This document shows positions 12,806-27,500 of a stretch of DNA of 64,000 nucleotides, piece after piece. Origin of the DNA: Viscum album (lineage: Eukaryota > Streptophyta > Magnoliopsida > Santalales > Viscaceae); contig OY728122.1 of the NCBI GenBank assembly GCA_963277665.1, forward strand, positions 1,546,856,868 through 1,546,920,867, read 5' to 3'. The translations under genes and the position numbers were made by a program. Below the pieces are notes generated by a model, which searched no databases, was not told the DNA's origin, and was given only the letters and a program-made list of their open reading frames with translations. Position 1 is the stretch's first letter; every line of letters begins with the position of its first letter.

Positions 12806-15064
12806 GCTAAAAAATGGAGGCGAGATAAGAGACGAAACTCATTCTCTCTCTAACCAGGCTGTGGTCTTGGTTTTCATGGCGTCGACACTTAGATCTGTGA
12901 TGGAATCTATGGTCGAGGGTTGTAATGATGGTTGCATGACTGTGATAGGTAGAGCACTGGTGATGAATTTTGTGTAGTGTATGCGGCAGTGACTGTTGCA
13001 TTGGTCACTGGTCTTGTTTATAAAGTCATGGGATGTGATGTAGGTGGCGATATTGCGAAGATCAGTGGAGTGTCGATGCCACATGTTATGCGGAGAGTTT
13101 AGGCAATGATTGAAATAATGTTTGATGGTTCTATTTTTTTGGTACCTAGTAGAAAGTCCTCCTGAGCAGTTGATGAGACAAAAACCCACCCTGTGACGGC
13201 ATCTGAGGGCGTAGACTGTGAAATTTATGGTGCCGCTACGAGGATTAGTGTGGATTTGGAGCAATAGTTTGAGCAGATTTCTACAGTCGGTGGAAATCAA
13301 GTGACATCTCAAGAGACTGGTGTTTTTTTGAAATCTACTAATATCCAGAAGATATCCTTTGATTTTTTGATGGATGTGCTTCCACATGACGCTCTATATA
13401 AATAATCCTCTCTCAATCACTCATTTTCCTTCTTTAATGGAATGTCTAATTCTTTCATTAGATTGAAAGGGAACATTGGTGATACAAAAGTAGATCCTCA
13501 TGCAGTTTCAGAAAGACTCAAAATGGGAGAATTTTCAATCTTAGCTAAAATATATATTTACCTAAAGGATCTCACCCTTTGAAAATTTAGGAGCTTAAGG
13601 ACCGAATTTCATCTTGTTTGGGATTCTCTTGCTGGAAATTTGTTTTGTTGTGAAAAGTGTATTATCATATTCTTTTTCGCTTAAAAGAATATATAATTAG
13701 ATCTTGGGGTTTTGGTCCTATTGTACTAAAACCCGAAATTTTTCATCTTCGTGAATGAAACATGATAATGATTCCTTCTGATGTGGGAAAATCTACATCT
13801 CATGTTTGGGTTCGATTTTATGGATTAAATTTGATTTTGGGGCATCCCTAAATATTATATGATATGGTGATGTCTATTATCATTCCAATTAAAATAGATA
13901 TGGAAACAAAAGTTTCTCATTTTGGACACTTTTCTAGATTCTTGGTTGAAGTTGAACTGGGTTCAACTATACTGGACAAGGTAATGCTATTCACAGAGGA
14001 TGACATCATTGAGTTGAATATCATTAATGAAAAAATTCCAAAATTTTGCAATAATTTTTTTTGGTATTGGTCATGATCAATATACATGTAGGCACTCTAT
14101 TTTCTGTAGCCTCTGCGGTCTATGGTGATAGGATGAATATAATTATTTAGAGAAAGAAAAAACCACACAGGATCAAAATGCTACTGAGAACGACAAACTT
14201 TTGTAAGGAAGAAATGATTTTGTATCTAAGGAAGTGAACAAATCCCTAGTTGATGAGAATGGGGGTAGCTCATGCCTGAAATCTTTTTCTGAAATCTTAT
14301 CCATAGAGAAAAATACTTTGAATGAAAAAATTTCATTAAGAAGTGATGATGATTTGATGTCTTAGAAAATGGTTGATGATAATCATCAAGAAGAGATCTA
14401 TCATCAACTTTCATAGAAATAGATGGTAACTTCTTGTAACTGAAAGGGCGTGAAAATTTTGGATTCTGACTCTATTTCCATTTCTAAAAATTTGCATCCA
14501 TCCCCAAAATAGTTTTTGGATAACGATAAATTTCAAATAGTTTTCTATAAAAATAAAAAGGCTCTAGTTGTTCCCCCCAATAGTTTCTAAGTAGTTTACT
14601 ACAAGTAATATTCTTCCCCCTCTGACCAAAATATTAATGGTGTTGATAAGTTGCAGGTCCTTATCCTGGGAAAAACTAAAGAGTTGGTGTAGAAAAAGAT
14701 TATTTCACCTTCTTAAGCAATTGAAGATAAAAAGTAGATGAATATAGCAGCACATGTAGTCTCTTTTGAGCAATGTAATGATGATAGCACTGATGAATGC
14801 ACTGATTATGAAACATTATTGGAAAGGCTTCAGTATCTAACCTCAAATAGGTGGAGAGAAAGAGTTCGGCATTACAGTCGAGGGAGAGTGGAATGGATTG
14901 TTCTTCAAGAGTAAGAAATAAAACTCACTGAGAAATTATTGAAAAAGATAGGCATGTAACTATTGGTTTTGGACTTTGTTCATTTCAATTCATGTACTCT
15001 ATTGGACATTTCCTTTACATGATTTTTAATAAAAGAGGTGCAACCTCTGACCTTTTCTGAAAAA
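12806..15064 (+). pseudogene. Decayed LINE-type ORF1 (DUF4283 / zf-CCHC_4 family)
   Basis: A GC-richer block (12806-13400) leads into an ORF1-like region. From 13807 the frame reads WVRFYGLNLILGHP, an in-frame TAA, then ILYDMV. Further on comes VSHFGHFSRFLVEVELG (about 13909-13959). This matches the conserved core of plant DUF4283 proteins, typified by L1-type LINE ORF1 (WVR-GLP-W, GHF-R-LV-VDL). Next is a CX2CX4HX4C knuckle (14047-14089): C-N-N, then Phe where the second Cys belongs, one extra T shifting the frame, then FGIGHDQYTC. Further stops follow. An AATAAA-like signal lies near 15029. No endonuclease or RT (ORF2) is visible, so the copy is internally deleted or derives from a non-autonomous family. 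ORF1 proteins bind element RNA. A related host DUF4283 gene is less likely given the decay. Confidence 0.6.
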
Positions 15065-16224
15065 ATTACTATAAAAAATAATAAATTATATCTTCATCAA
15101 TATAATAAATATAATATAGAAACTCATCCAAATAGGTTTTATATGTAAGAACTGGGTGAATAAGTAATATGATGATTATGTGATATTGAAATTTATTGGG
15201 ATTTTTTTTGAAAATGATAAAAAAAATAAAATATTTATAGTCTATAAATGGAATAATTGGAGTACATTAACTAACCCAATGATAAAATAATTTATATAGA
15301 TACTATTATGGTATAATAATGATTAATTTATAAAAATATAATATAATTAGTACATTTCATATTGATAATTAAAAAACTACATAATGTAATTAGTGACCAT
15401 AGTTCTTATATAAACCAGTTAGAAAAATGTATCAAAATAAATGAATAAGAAGTCACAACACTATGAAATAAATTTTATATTGATGTGTAAATATAAGGCT
15501 CCGAGAATATATTAATATTTAAAATTATTCTTAATGAAAAATAAAAGGAATGAGAAGAATGATGAACTCGGAGTGCTGAGATGACATAGGGAATTGAAAA
15601 GATCAATTCCATGGGTAAAATTAAAATCATATCCTCTAATGAAAATTCATATAATGGGGTAAAATAAGTTAAATAATAATTTAGAAAAATAGTAGAAGGT
15701 GACTCAAAACCATTGTGATCCTATAAAAATTATTTAAGTAACCTGGAGGAAAGATCCTTGTGGATAAATGTAATCAAGATATTAAAATGATAAAATATCC
15801 AATGTATAATATCATTTTCTATATAATTAAATATTATAATGAAGAATAATTTTATTTTAAATGGAATGAATGATATAGTAGTAAGATGAACTATATAAAA
15901 TAAAAAAATACATAGATGAAATGTTTTCAAAGGAACTTCTTTTACTATGAAAATTTTATCCACAAAACACCAAATTATATAAATAATGTATATGAAATTT
16001 ATTATTTAGAGGTCTAATGATATATATTTAGAACACATGATATCTATTATTTTTAGAAATAGTTTTTCAAAATTGGTAAATGAATTTAATGATGGTGTTA
16101 CATGTACTAAAGGTAAAAAGATAGACTATACAATTTATCAACTCAATTGAACATTTTATGGAAGGGAAAAATGAATATATTGTTACTTTTGTTCATATAA
16201 CAATGGATTAAATGATTAATTGTG
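15065..16224. other. Unassigned AT-rich DNA
   Basis: No supported frame or motif. It may include the gag part of the copia remnant that follows, but nothing is recognisable. Confidence 0.35.
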
Positions 16225-16345
16225 GATCATGGATCCTTGATAGTGGGTGATCGCCTCACATGACATGGAAGATAAATCATTTTAATGATTTTAATGATCA
16301 TATAAATTGAATGGTTTTGTTAGGAAATGATAGAGTGTTAAATAT
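16225..16345 (+). pseudogene. Ty1/copia protease remnant
   Basis: From 16230 the + strand reads WILDSG, stop, SPHMTW, the copia aspartic protease signature WILDSGCSxHM with Cys turned into TGA. About 70 bases later LLGNDRVLNIY matches the downstream fGN-G-G block of the same domain. In copia elements this protease cuts the Gag-Pol polyprotein and lies between Gag and integrase. The flanking sequence has many stops in all frames. The element is much more decayed than the copia remains at 61-64 kb and has the opposite orientation. Confidence 0.65.
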
Positions 16346-19300
16346 CTATAGATAAGGAAAATATAATATTTTATGTTGATGGGAGTAAAAATATGGATAT
16401 GATTTATATTGATGAAATTTAATTTAATCCACTACATGTAATTTAACAATAATACTCAACAATCAATGAAAAATTTAAATATATAATTTTATTGATCAAT
16501 ATAAATGTTTTAAATTTCATAATGTTGGTTTAATTAATGAATGAAAATTTTTACAATTTGGATAGTTAGTAGATCAATTTAATCATCATGGTATAAGAGG
16601 ATAAAAACTTATAGTATCATAGGATTGATCATTCACATCAACAATACATAGATACCTTATAAAATTATATAATCTAAATATATTCAAAATCTAATTTATG
16701 ATTGGTAGAATAACTTTGATAGTCTAATGAGATGAATGATGGTATGAAATGCATAAAAACCAAATAAATAAAATGGACTTAAACATGATATACATTATTT
16801 ATAATTATATGTGTATTATATTGGAAAATTTTAAAATATGATTTAATAATTTAATCATCTAGTTTATTAGATATACAATCTTATAAATTTCATAATGTTA
16901 ATATGGTTGAAAAAGGATGCAATAAAGTGAAAAAATGTATTTAGAGGTGACCAAAATCTAAATGTGGATGATAGATTAATGTTCTATAACTAGGTAATTG
17001 GAGATAATATACTTGTATTTATGTGTATAACAATTATGAGAATTATGGGATTTATCATGATGTTTAATCTATGAGGAAACAATAATAAAATCATTTAAAA
17101 GAAAATCTAAATTATATGGAGAATATTATGGGAATACATTTCATATAAATAATTAAATTTCTCAAAAATATTTAAAATGGTTGTTCACCTGAAACATTAC
17201 ACCCAAAACTATGATGTATTGAGTCCTTGATAGAAAAGGTCATTATAAGTAACATATAATAAGTGTAATAAAATACATAATAACACAATTGTGTTTATAG
17301 ATACATGTTATATTTATAAAAACAAAGAAATAATGTAAATAAATTATATATAAATGATGATTAAATATTCAATTATTATTCATCCAAGAGAAAATAATAT
17401 TGTTTTTCATTTGGTGGGTAAAAAAATTTCAGACATATGTAATGTGAAAGTTATTTGGTAGAATTATGAAAATAAATATCTATATTTTTATTTAAATTAT
17501 GTTTTACATTAAGATTAATATATTGAATCAAATATTAAAGGAGTTCAAAACATATCAGTTAATGAGATTCCATAGTTTAATTAAATGATGATATGTTTGG
17601 AATGAAGGATTACTATAGACATGATGAAGAAATATGAGTGGTATGGTAGATGAATAAAATGTCAAAAGAGAAGAATCTACCGTAACACAAACATAGTAGA
17701 TGATGAATGTGGCGAGAACTGCCATGTATTCATAGGGGGCCATAGACATTAAAAAATTGGAAATATGAATCCTAATATAGGGACATAAATAAAGAGTTTA
17801 ACCAAATAATAACAAATTATCTGCTAGCACATGTGAGAAGGCCATATGATCAAAAACATTATTGTAATGAAATTGTGGTTTAGAAACAAGTACCCTGGTG
17901 ATGGAAAAGTGATTCCCGATAAGTGAAACTATTTGTGTATAAGAGAAATGGTAAAATTTATGTATTGGACGTTAAGTTATCATTCTATGGTTTCATTTTT
18001 TGCAATTCAATCACATCATTTTTGTTTTAACATGTAAAATACTTAAAGGGTTCAAATAAATAATCGTCGACATACCTATAATTGATTAGAAATATAATTG
18101 ATGATGTTTTAATTTTTGAGTGGCTGTATATATTATTATATTTATTTTAAATCATACAAGGAAGTGTAGTTCATGGTACCCATTCATGATAATTATATCA
18201 TTTTTTATGTGTAAGATGATGAAATAAATATAGTAGTTCACTAGTATTATTACTATGGAGTCTGAGATGGTAATGATTTTAACGATTACCCATTTTCTAT
18301 GTTAATAAAAAACTGATAAAAAATATGATTCTATTTATTAGGAAAGTGATCCAATGGATTTTCAGAATATGTTCATGGTGAATGAGTTCAAATTAGTTTC
18401 AAAGTTGATTATAAAAGGAACCAAAACTAGAAATACAAAAATATGAGACATATTGATACCAAAAAACATGAAATATTATATATCAATTTTTAAAATATGA
18501 ATTAAATTTATGATTTCATTTAAGATAAATTATTGGTTTCTTGGATCTAATGTAATATAAAGGAGGTTTATATCATTATCCTAAAAAAGGAAGATATGGT
18601 ATATTCCAGGTAATCATCATTATGTTTTAATATATGATATTTGAAATGATAAATATTTAATGAATGTTTGGATGTATACTGGTTTAGATACATTATGGAT
18701 AAAAAATAAACTATTAGAGGAATTTAGTTTAGTAAAAGACATTATTTTATAGGATAATAATAATGAAAAGTGAATATGTCTAGAAATGGTAAATTTAGGA
18801 TATATTTCAATGAAAATGGATTTTACACATTTTTTATGAATGAAGTTATAAGTTATTGATCTTGGTAAATATTGTAACATGACATGGTAATCCACCATGA
18901 TAATAAGAGTACAACTGTATTGAGTAACAATTTAGTAAATCAATAGTGGATGAAGAATTTCGGTACCAGTACCATTTTCTAATGAGAATGAAGATCATGG
19001 ATTACCAATATAGATTATGTTGAAAATATATATATATAGAGAATGTTTTAATAAAACCATTATCTACACTGGTAATTTAGATGTATTAGATAAACCACTA
19101 CGTTCCACCACCTCTATTATCTTGATGAAATATTGAATTTTTTCTCTCACCATATCAATTAATTATTCAATATTTATGTTTATATTTGACATGAACTTTT
19201 AATTTTATTCATCTATTTATGTGAGTAAAATTGGAAATTAGAGAAAGGGTAATTAATATACAATTATTTTTGTTAATGTAAATGATATAATAGTTCATCC

Positions 19301-19700
19301 AGTTGTGATTCAGTACAATTTTCAACTTAGTGGAAATTATAATTTTAAGGGGAGTTTATGGAATGAGATAAAGTTATATATAAAGAGAATATGGATGAAG
19401 AGAGTGGGATTTGGGAGAACATTATTTTTTAAAATTGGATTTTGTTAGATAATTATTAAATGAATATATTGAGGCATATATATATTTATTGATCTATTGG
19501 TTTTTACATCCATGACTACTCATATATACATAGAGTTATAGTTGAGTTATTACATTATTTTTTTCATTATACTAGAATTTCATTGAGATACATAGAGACA
19601 AAATTGATTACCATTAAACCTATTTGGGGAAAATTTCTGAACCCTTGTGATTTATATGGGAGACTTTTGGAATATGTCTTAATAGTAGTGGTAATTTTTG
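16346..19700 (+). other. Possible remainder of the decayed copia pol
   Basis: By position this should hold integrase, RT and RNase H of the copy whose protease is at 16.2 kb. Weak echoes exist, for example YTPKTMMY near 17190 against the integrase TPQ-NG motif, and WIKNKLLEEFSLVKDI near 18698-18745 against the RT connection. None is strong enough for a domain call, and no LTR boundary was found. Confidence 0.25.
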
Positions 19701-20960
19701 ATTCGTGATCATAAAGGAATAATGTGTTGTTTTTTCATGATAAATATACTTTGTTTCTGATATTGTGGCTCTCTAATTATTTATGTAAAAATATAATTTA
19801 CTATATATATGTTTTTTTATAGTTGGAAACTGTATTTTAATTGATATAATGCTTTGGGGAAGTCTGTAAGCAGGTGTCCAAGAATTATAATTCTTCTTTT
19901 TCATGAGATAAAATACCATAATGTAACTATTTTAGTAATTTGTTAATGGACACTAAATACATTCAAATTTTAATGTCAGAAGTTAGCCAATCGGTATAAA
20001 CATGGGTTATACTATACATGATGAAATCACACTACCAGAACGACTCTGTGAAATTTTATTCAACTCATGTTATTTATTATTAATAAATATCGAAATTTAA
20101 TAATGAAAGTCACATAATAATGGATCATTGGTATGAAAATTATGTTATCCTCTTATTTTATAAATAACCCCTAAAAATATATTTTATGAGTTATTTTTTA
20201 TTAAACTACTGTCACACTGAAATTCAAGGATATTCTCTCTATTTAAAGTCACCACTCCACAATGAAATAACCCTATAAAATTTTTATATGTATTGTCATT
20301 TTTTTATTGGATAACATTATATCATAGGTTTCATATATTAATATATAGAGAGGCTTTCATAAGATTTACTAAGTAAATTTTACAACATTGAAATAAATGT
20401 AACCATGTAAGAATTTACTAATTCATAGACTATTTCACAAGATAATTTCTTTATAATTGGAGTACATTGATTATTAATTTTATTTTTTAACATAATAATA
20501 TTGGGAAATTTTGATACCTAATAAGATGACGACATGTGAAAATGTTAATGAGGTTATAATATTAAAACCATCTTCAATATAAAATAAAAATGTGATTAAA
20601 CACAATAATAACAAATATAAAAAAGAGTTAAGAATTTCTAAATGTATAAAAGGAGGATAAAAATGGATTCATTAAAAAATAAAATTAATGATACATATTT
20701 TTATTAGAAAATTATTTCATAATGAAGACACTATTTATATTATTTTTTAGGAATCTTATATGAGTGTTCATTGATTCAATTACACTATTTATATTATTGA
20801 AAATTAGTGGTTAGAGTGATTATTTTTAGGAGTTAACCAAGGATTGATAGTGTTTCTTACTGAAAATAGTTAACGTTATAGTTGACATTGATTTTCTAAA
20901 TTGTCACATAATTTTTGTATTCCCTTTTTATGTAACACTTATTAGTAAAAAAATAAACAA

Positions 20961-20982
20961 ATATATATATATATATATATAT
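20961..20982. repeat. (AT)11 microsatellite
   Basis: Uninterrupted AT dinucleotide run. Similar shorter runs lie at about 31342-31362 and 33118-33132. Confidence 0.9.
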
Positions 20983-23900
20983 TCATTATTTATTTCAAGG
21001 TTATAGTTATACGTTTGAGATTCATAATTATAGAGTATTTTATCAAAAAATAGTGCATGATACATTAGATCATTATATTAAACAAATTAGATCATATTGT
21101 ACACCCTCCTTGGTTGTGTTTGTGACAATATATTAGTAATTAATATTCTTATTTTTTTGATTCCCATAGTTAGATCCTTGGGTTTTAGGCTGAATCACTG
21201 TATGTGATAGTCATGAGGATGTTTGGGGGTCCTGATTAATAAAACATGGAATTCATATATTTGGGGAATTATTCTAATCTCAACTCAAATTTATCTATTC
21301 ACTCAGGCTATTAGATGTACAATGGTAAGTAATCTATATTAGGGGTGGTCAATTCTTTTAATGTATAATTTTATATAATATTTTATTATTTTTATTATTT
21401 ATGTTATTTATTGATTTACAAAAACCCTCATGAAATGTTTCTATAATTTTTTCATCAGACTAAGATGTTTGATTAATTATGTACCACTAGTTTTGAACAT
21501 ACATATTTATTTATGTTAATTTTTTATGTCAATAATATTTTCATTTCAATATTAGGTTCTTTTAAAAAATATAAATTTTTGGAGTGGTGGTTTTTTTCTA
21601 AATTTATTACTGAATATACTTGAAATAGGAAAAAATTTCGAGGATTTTTTCAAATGAAAAGATAAAGGTGGGTAAAGATAATAGTGAATAAGAAAAAAAA
21701 TATTGAAGAAAATAAATAAAAAAAATCATTAAAATGAGAAATTGATGGAAATAATATTAAATTATAAAAAACAAAAAAAAAGATTTTCGATTCTTGGAAA
21801 TTATCTGAAAATATGCTCCCATTGTTGAACATGTCAAATTTGAAATTAATTGTTGTAAAATAGTTATACTCTAATGTGAATTTCTTTTCATATCTCATTG
21901 GATACATAGGTGAAAAAACTAAAAATATGAGATTTCATATATAATGGAGTTTCAGTTATAAAAATAATTGAGGTTTATGTTTATATATTGAATATGAAAT
22001 TAAATTTATATTAGGTGGAAATTTAAACATTTTTTCTTGGTGGTAATTAAGAATGGAAAATCAAAAGAAACCCATATGTTATTACAACAAAAGAAATGGA
22101 TAATTATGGTGACCATCAATTTTTTAACATATAATGTAACATTTATATGTTATAAAATATTACAAATATTATCATGGATCATTCCGAAATATAATATAAT
22201 TCAATAACTACAATCAATGATTGATTTGTTTATGGCATATATCATATCCCAAACTCATTATTGAAACAAATGATGAACAAACTATTATCTTTATTTGAAT
22301 GATTATGATCATTTTCCCAAATAATATATGTATAATATCATGGGTGTATTTATTTGGAGTTGATAAAGACAGAATATCATTAAAACTACTATAATAGAGA
22401 ATGGTAATGTAACAAAGAAAGACGGAGTGAATCACTACATGAATAGGTAGATCAAAACATGATAAATTCTCATTGAGTGTGACATAACAATATAAAAAAA
22501 TATAAAAATATAATATAGATATGTAAACGTAATTACATGAATATAAAAGATAATTCCAATGATTATAAGGTGATCAGATGATTTATATAATTGTTCATCA
22601 GTATGTGATTATATTTAATTTAAAACTCTATTTGTGTGTATAATGATAATTTGCAACTTCCTGAAGTATCTCATCTAAAAAATTATTTATAAATAGTATT
22701 TTGATAAGGTATAGTAATTTTATTAATATAAGTAACATAAAACAATCCCCTAAATGATTTAATGGGGATATAGGATGATGTGAATTCATTATAGTCAACT
22801 TTTCTCCCCCATTGTAGTTATATGTAGTAATATCATATACACTAAATCATGAGTTTCTTGTTTTTATTGATTTTTTATTCCATGTTACTTATCTAATGGA
22901 TGTTGAATCATCCAAATTGAATACCAGTAGATTAAAAAATAGGATATGTAATGATATAAGATATAACTTATCTTTTAGTAATTTCAACTCCTTATGGACC
23001 TCTATCAGACATCTTTTTTTTGATCTATCTTCTGGTCCAGTTGAAGATATTAAATGCTTCTAAAAGTAGTGTCATGTTTAATTGAATTTAGAGAATTAGA
23101 TTAATGTATTCAATTTCATAACAAAAATACATTACATATATCAATTAATTAAAATATTATTGATATTGAGTTTTTCCCATATAGTTTGTTTAAAAATAAT
23201 TAATACCAAATAAGGGATTAATAAAAAGAATCAAATAAATATATTCTATACCATATAAATTTTTAAATAACATGGTAATGATAAAAAGTTATATAATTAT
23301 TTTCACCATTAGATTATATATATATTAAAACAATGTGGAAATACAATTCTTATGTCATAGTGAATTAATTGAATGTGATACTTCTGTATCCTAGAGAATG
23401 AAAAATCAATATAAAAATTTCATAAATTTTTACATTGAGTTATTAACTATAGTTTTAAAGAATAGATGTAAAGAAATTATAATTAAGAATATATTTTTTA
23501 TAAAAAAATTGTTGATTAAACAATGAACTATATATTTACATAGTTGGAGGAAACCATGGGGAAAATGATATTGATTTATCATTTTTTAATCAAAACATTT
23601 ACATCAATAATTGTCTGAGGGAAAAAACCTATAAAATTCACTATATAAGATATATCCTTGTGTTCTTTATATAATTTTCATTGATCACATACCAATTTTG
23701 AATAATTATTGTGGATACACAGTGAAATATTTATAGAATGAACATAATCATACATTATCCATTTAATTTCAAAAGTATTTTTAATCAACAAAAATAATAA
23801 TGTACTATAAGATGATATATAGTTATAAAAAATTAAGCACAAATGAAATTGAATTTTAACCCAAATTAAATATTTTTTATTATTATTACTTGATGTTCTA

Positions 23901-24521
23901 AAAAAAGGTAATTTTTTCAAATAAATATTAGTATTAATTATTATTATTTGGGTAACTCAAATTTCTAAATGATATTTCTAGATCATGAAGTCACAAGTAT
24001 ATAAAAACATCAATAAATATGTTATTTGTGTAATAATACTATTCAAGAATATTTAATACAATATTTGATTATTATTGTGTTTAAAATATTATTTTCTTTA
24101 ACTATCAAAATTTGGGAAGTGATATCTACCACATGAGTACTGAATATGAATAAAATTGTAATATGTATTTTCATCAAACCATTAAATGAAAAAATAGAAA
24201 CAAATTTACATGTGTTATGGATAAATTTTAAATAATTCAAAATATTTGATGAAAATTTGAGTGAAATACTTTTACCTATAATGATTATATAATTTATATA
24301 TATATTTTGTTGAGACAACATGTTACACTAATTTAAATGGTTTTAGATTATGAACCAAGGCTCACATCAAACAACTGGATGACTTTGTAATTAATCTCAA
24401 CAATTAAATAAATATTGACATAAAATATAGTACATAATTGTACATGATGTATATATTGACTATTGCAATATTTTTTATCATATTGATATCATCACTAATA
24501 AGTATTTAAAATGTTATAAAC

Positions 24522-24587
24522 AATTCCATCTGATGGTAGTTTTTTTTCATACAATGAAAACTACTATTTAATCATTTAGATGGAATT
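24522..24587. repeat. Small imperfect inverted repeat
   Basis: The arm aattccatct (24522-24531) is mirrored by agatggaatt (24578-24587). Inside it, tagtttt pairs with aaaacta, giving a potential hairpin of about 66 bp. It could be a MITE relic or a chance palindrome. Confidence 0.5.
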
Positions 24588-27500
24588 CTCTTAAAATATA
24601 TTTGATAATAAATGTTTGAATAAAATATGCCATATTGGGATTAATAAGAGTTTTTTTGAAAATTCAAGTTAATAGATAAATCATTTAGTACATGAATTAT
24701 AAAAATAGGTCATTATATAATAAAATAACCATATATTTTTATAAAAATTAATTTATAGTATAAAAGTTATATTTGGGTGTACATATACATATAATTGTAT
24801 TTTAATTGAACTTTTAATGAGACTTAAAAATATCTTAAATATAATAAAATAATTTATTCGGTTCATTGAAATACTGGAGTGCATTTTTGTTATGATATTT
24901 CAGTTAACGTATAAACTTAACTATTACATTTTATAAGACATTATTTATATATCTTCAGTGAAGAAGTTGATTAAATTTAAAAATGATGACCTAAAATATA
25001 ATTGTGTTTAATTAAATATTGATATATTTTTTGACAAACAAACAATATCAATCTTTCTTTGAGGGGATTCAGTGTAGAGGAATACAAGAAAATAGAAAAT
25101 AAATCATAAAACAATTACATATAAAAAATGAATACTTAAATAATGGTGGATGTATAATTGGTTCAATATTAGTATATAAAAATATCCTAATATACATTAT
25201 AGAGAATTTCATTTTAAATTTACTTATATAATGTAAATTCATATGAAAAACCAAGATGGGTTACCATGAGGCACCTAATATTACCCAAATAGAAATATTA
25301 ATATTCATAAATTTAATTCATAGAGTTATAAATATGGATGAATAACTTCAAAATAAATTTTTTATAAAATATAAATACTATTAGAATAACATTCATTCCA
25401 TTAAAAGTAATAAATACTATTATTATACATAATATAGATCAATATAAATCATAAATTGTAATTTATTATTATAATTATGAAATTAAAACTTAATTAACTA
25501 ATATTATTTAATATCAATTAAATAAATAAAATATTTTTAAGGATTTAACATTAAGTTATTTCATAATATATATGTGATATAATTAAATACAACAGGAACA
25601 TCTTGAAATGGATTGAATATATACAAATTTTATGTTATTTATAATTGATATAATTACCATACAGGGTCATTCATTTTGTTATATTACAAATATTTGGTAT
25701 TTCACATCTAGTTAATTATAAATTGTAATGTTTAGTTTTTTATTTTTAAAATTAAGGGATATTCTTAATTTGAATCATGGTGTTGAGAAAAATGTATTTA
25801 ATTTATAATTTATGTCTCACAATCAATATGAAATTTAACATCTTTAATTAATAATTAAATTTCAAATTAATATAATATAAATTTCTAAAAATATTTTATT
25901 TCATTGAATTGTAATGTCAAAATTAGCTATGGGTTGTAATATTGTTCTTTTAATCCTAAAATACGTGGATAAATATTTAAATAAATTATTTTTTGTTAAA
26001 CTATTGTAATAATCATGGAATAGAATAAATATAATCAAGGAACCAATTAGTTTTTATATTATTATATCATTTTATAAAATTGGGAATATTTTACATTATT
26101 TTTTGAGTTCTTTATTTTTTTTAAATATTTTATAATTTATTCATGTAATTCAGTTTCTGTATCCTTGTTTTATAACCCCTATGCATAGTGTATTGTATTT
26201 ATATACTTATATAAATTGAAAGTGTAAGGGGAGGACCATTCAAATTTTATTAATTTGTATTACTCTGTTTAATCATTAATATTTTATAATTTTGGGAATT
26301 ATTTTGCAATGGTAAGTGAAACACAAATATTTGAATATGATTAGTAAAGAAAATAACATTTTTTTGTATTTTTATTCATTAATTATTATTATATTCGTGA
26401 GATATAAAACCTCAATTAAAGAGGGATATACCTATAACATCCTTCTTATTCTATACAAATTGGTTGATAAATAAATAATTATTAATATTATTACCATCCA
26501 CGTACCCTTATTATGTGATACATATATTCTATCTTAAGGGAATCAATTTTTTTACATTATTTTTTATTTATTTGTAAATAGTTAATCAATATATTTTTTT
26601 TATCCACACATGATATTATTTAATATTCCCCTAAGTGCTCTCACCTGCTATATGTGTTTGTTAGAATTTTTAATTTATAAACATTGAAAAAAAATTAATA
26701 AAACTAGAAATTTATAGTTTGCAAATTTGGACTCCCATAGTCATCCACTATAAGAAAATGGATTCAATCCTAGTGAGTAATTATCAATTTTAAATTCAAT
26801 TATAATATTGAGAAAAACTAGTTTAAATAAAAAAAAATAGACATTAGAATCAACATTATAGATTAAATTATACCTAGGAACAAACATTGATGGAATAAAA
26901 CACTACCTGATGAGTGTAAATGGTAATTTTATTTCAGTGTATATTTCAGAATGTTTTGTTTAATCTTTCTTTTTAATCAATATAGTTGATTATTTATTTT
27001 AGTACTTGAGTTAATTATTTACTTATGGTTTATAGAAAATTAAATAACTAATTTAGATTCGATTCCTCTAGTGAATGTAACCTAGTAAAATCAATATTCA
27101 AATAGTGGAATCATAGATGAAAATAAAATATTAAGGTTGCCTCCCACTCTCCCATTGTCCTATAAATGATTATATATCACTCCAAAAATTCCACCCCTCT
27201 CATTATGTGACTATGAGGTCGTATTTAATTATAATAAATTTTATATTTTTCCCACACATCTGATTCAAAAACTAGATTAATAAACTATGTTAATATACCA
27301 TATAACTACTCTTAATATACAATTACACAGGGGACTACTGAATCATGATGGATTTTTCATCAATCATAAATAAAATTGTAATCATGATGGATGAATTAAT
27401 TATAATAAAATTAATAGAATGAAAACATGTTTTGGGTGAATGATAAGAAATTTCACTATCATACACACTTTTAATTCCAATCTACATGTAATAATTGATA

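Noticed and set aside
12839..13387. 182-codon minus-strand open frame
   Set aside because: It lies antisense to the leader of the ORF1-type copy, matches no family and is probably a by-product of the GC-richer composition there.
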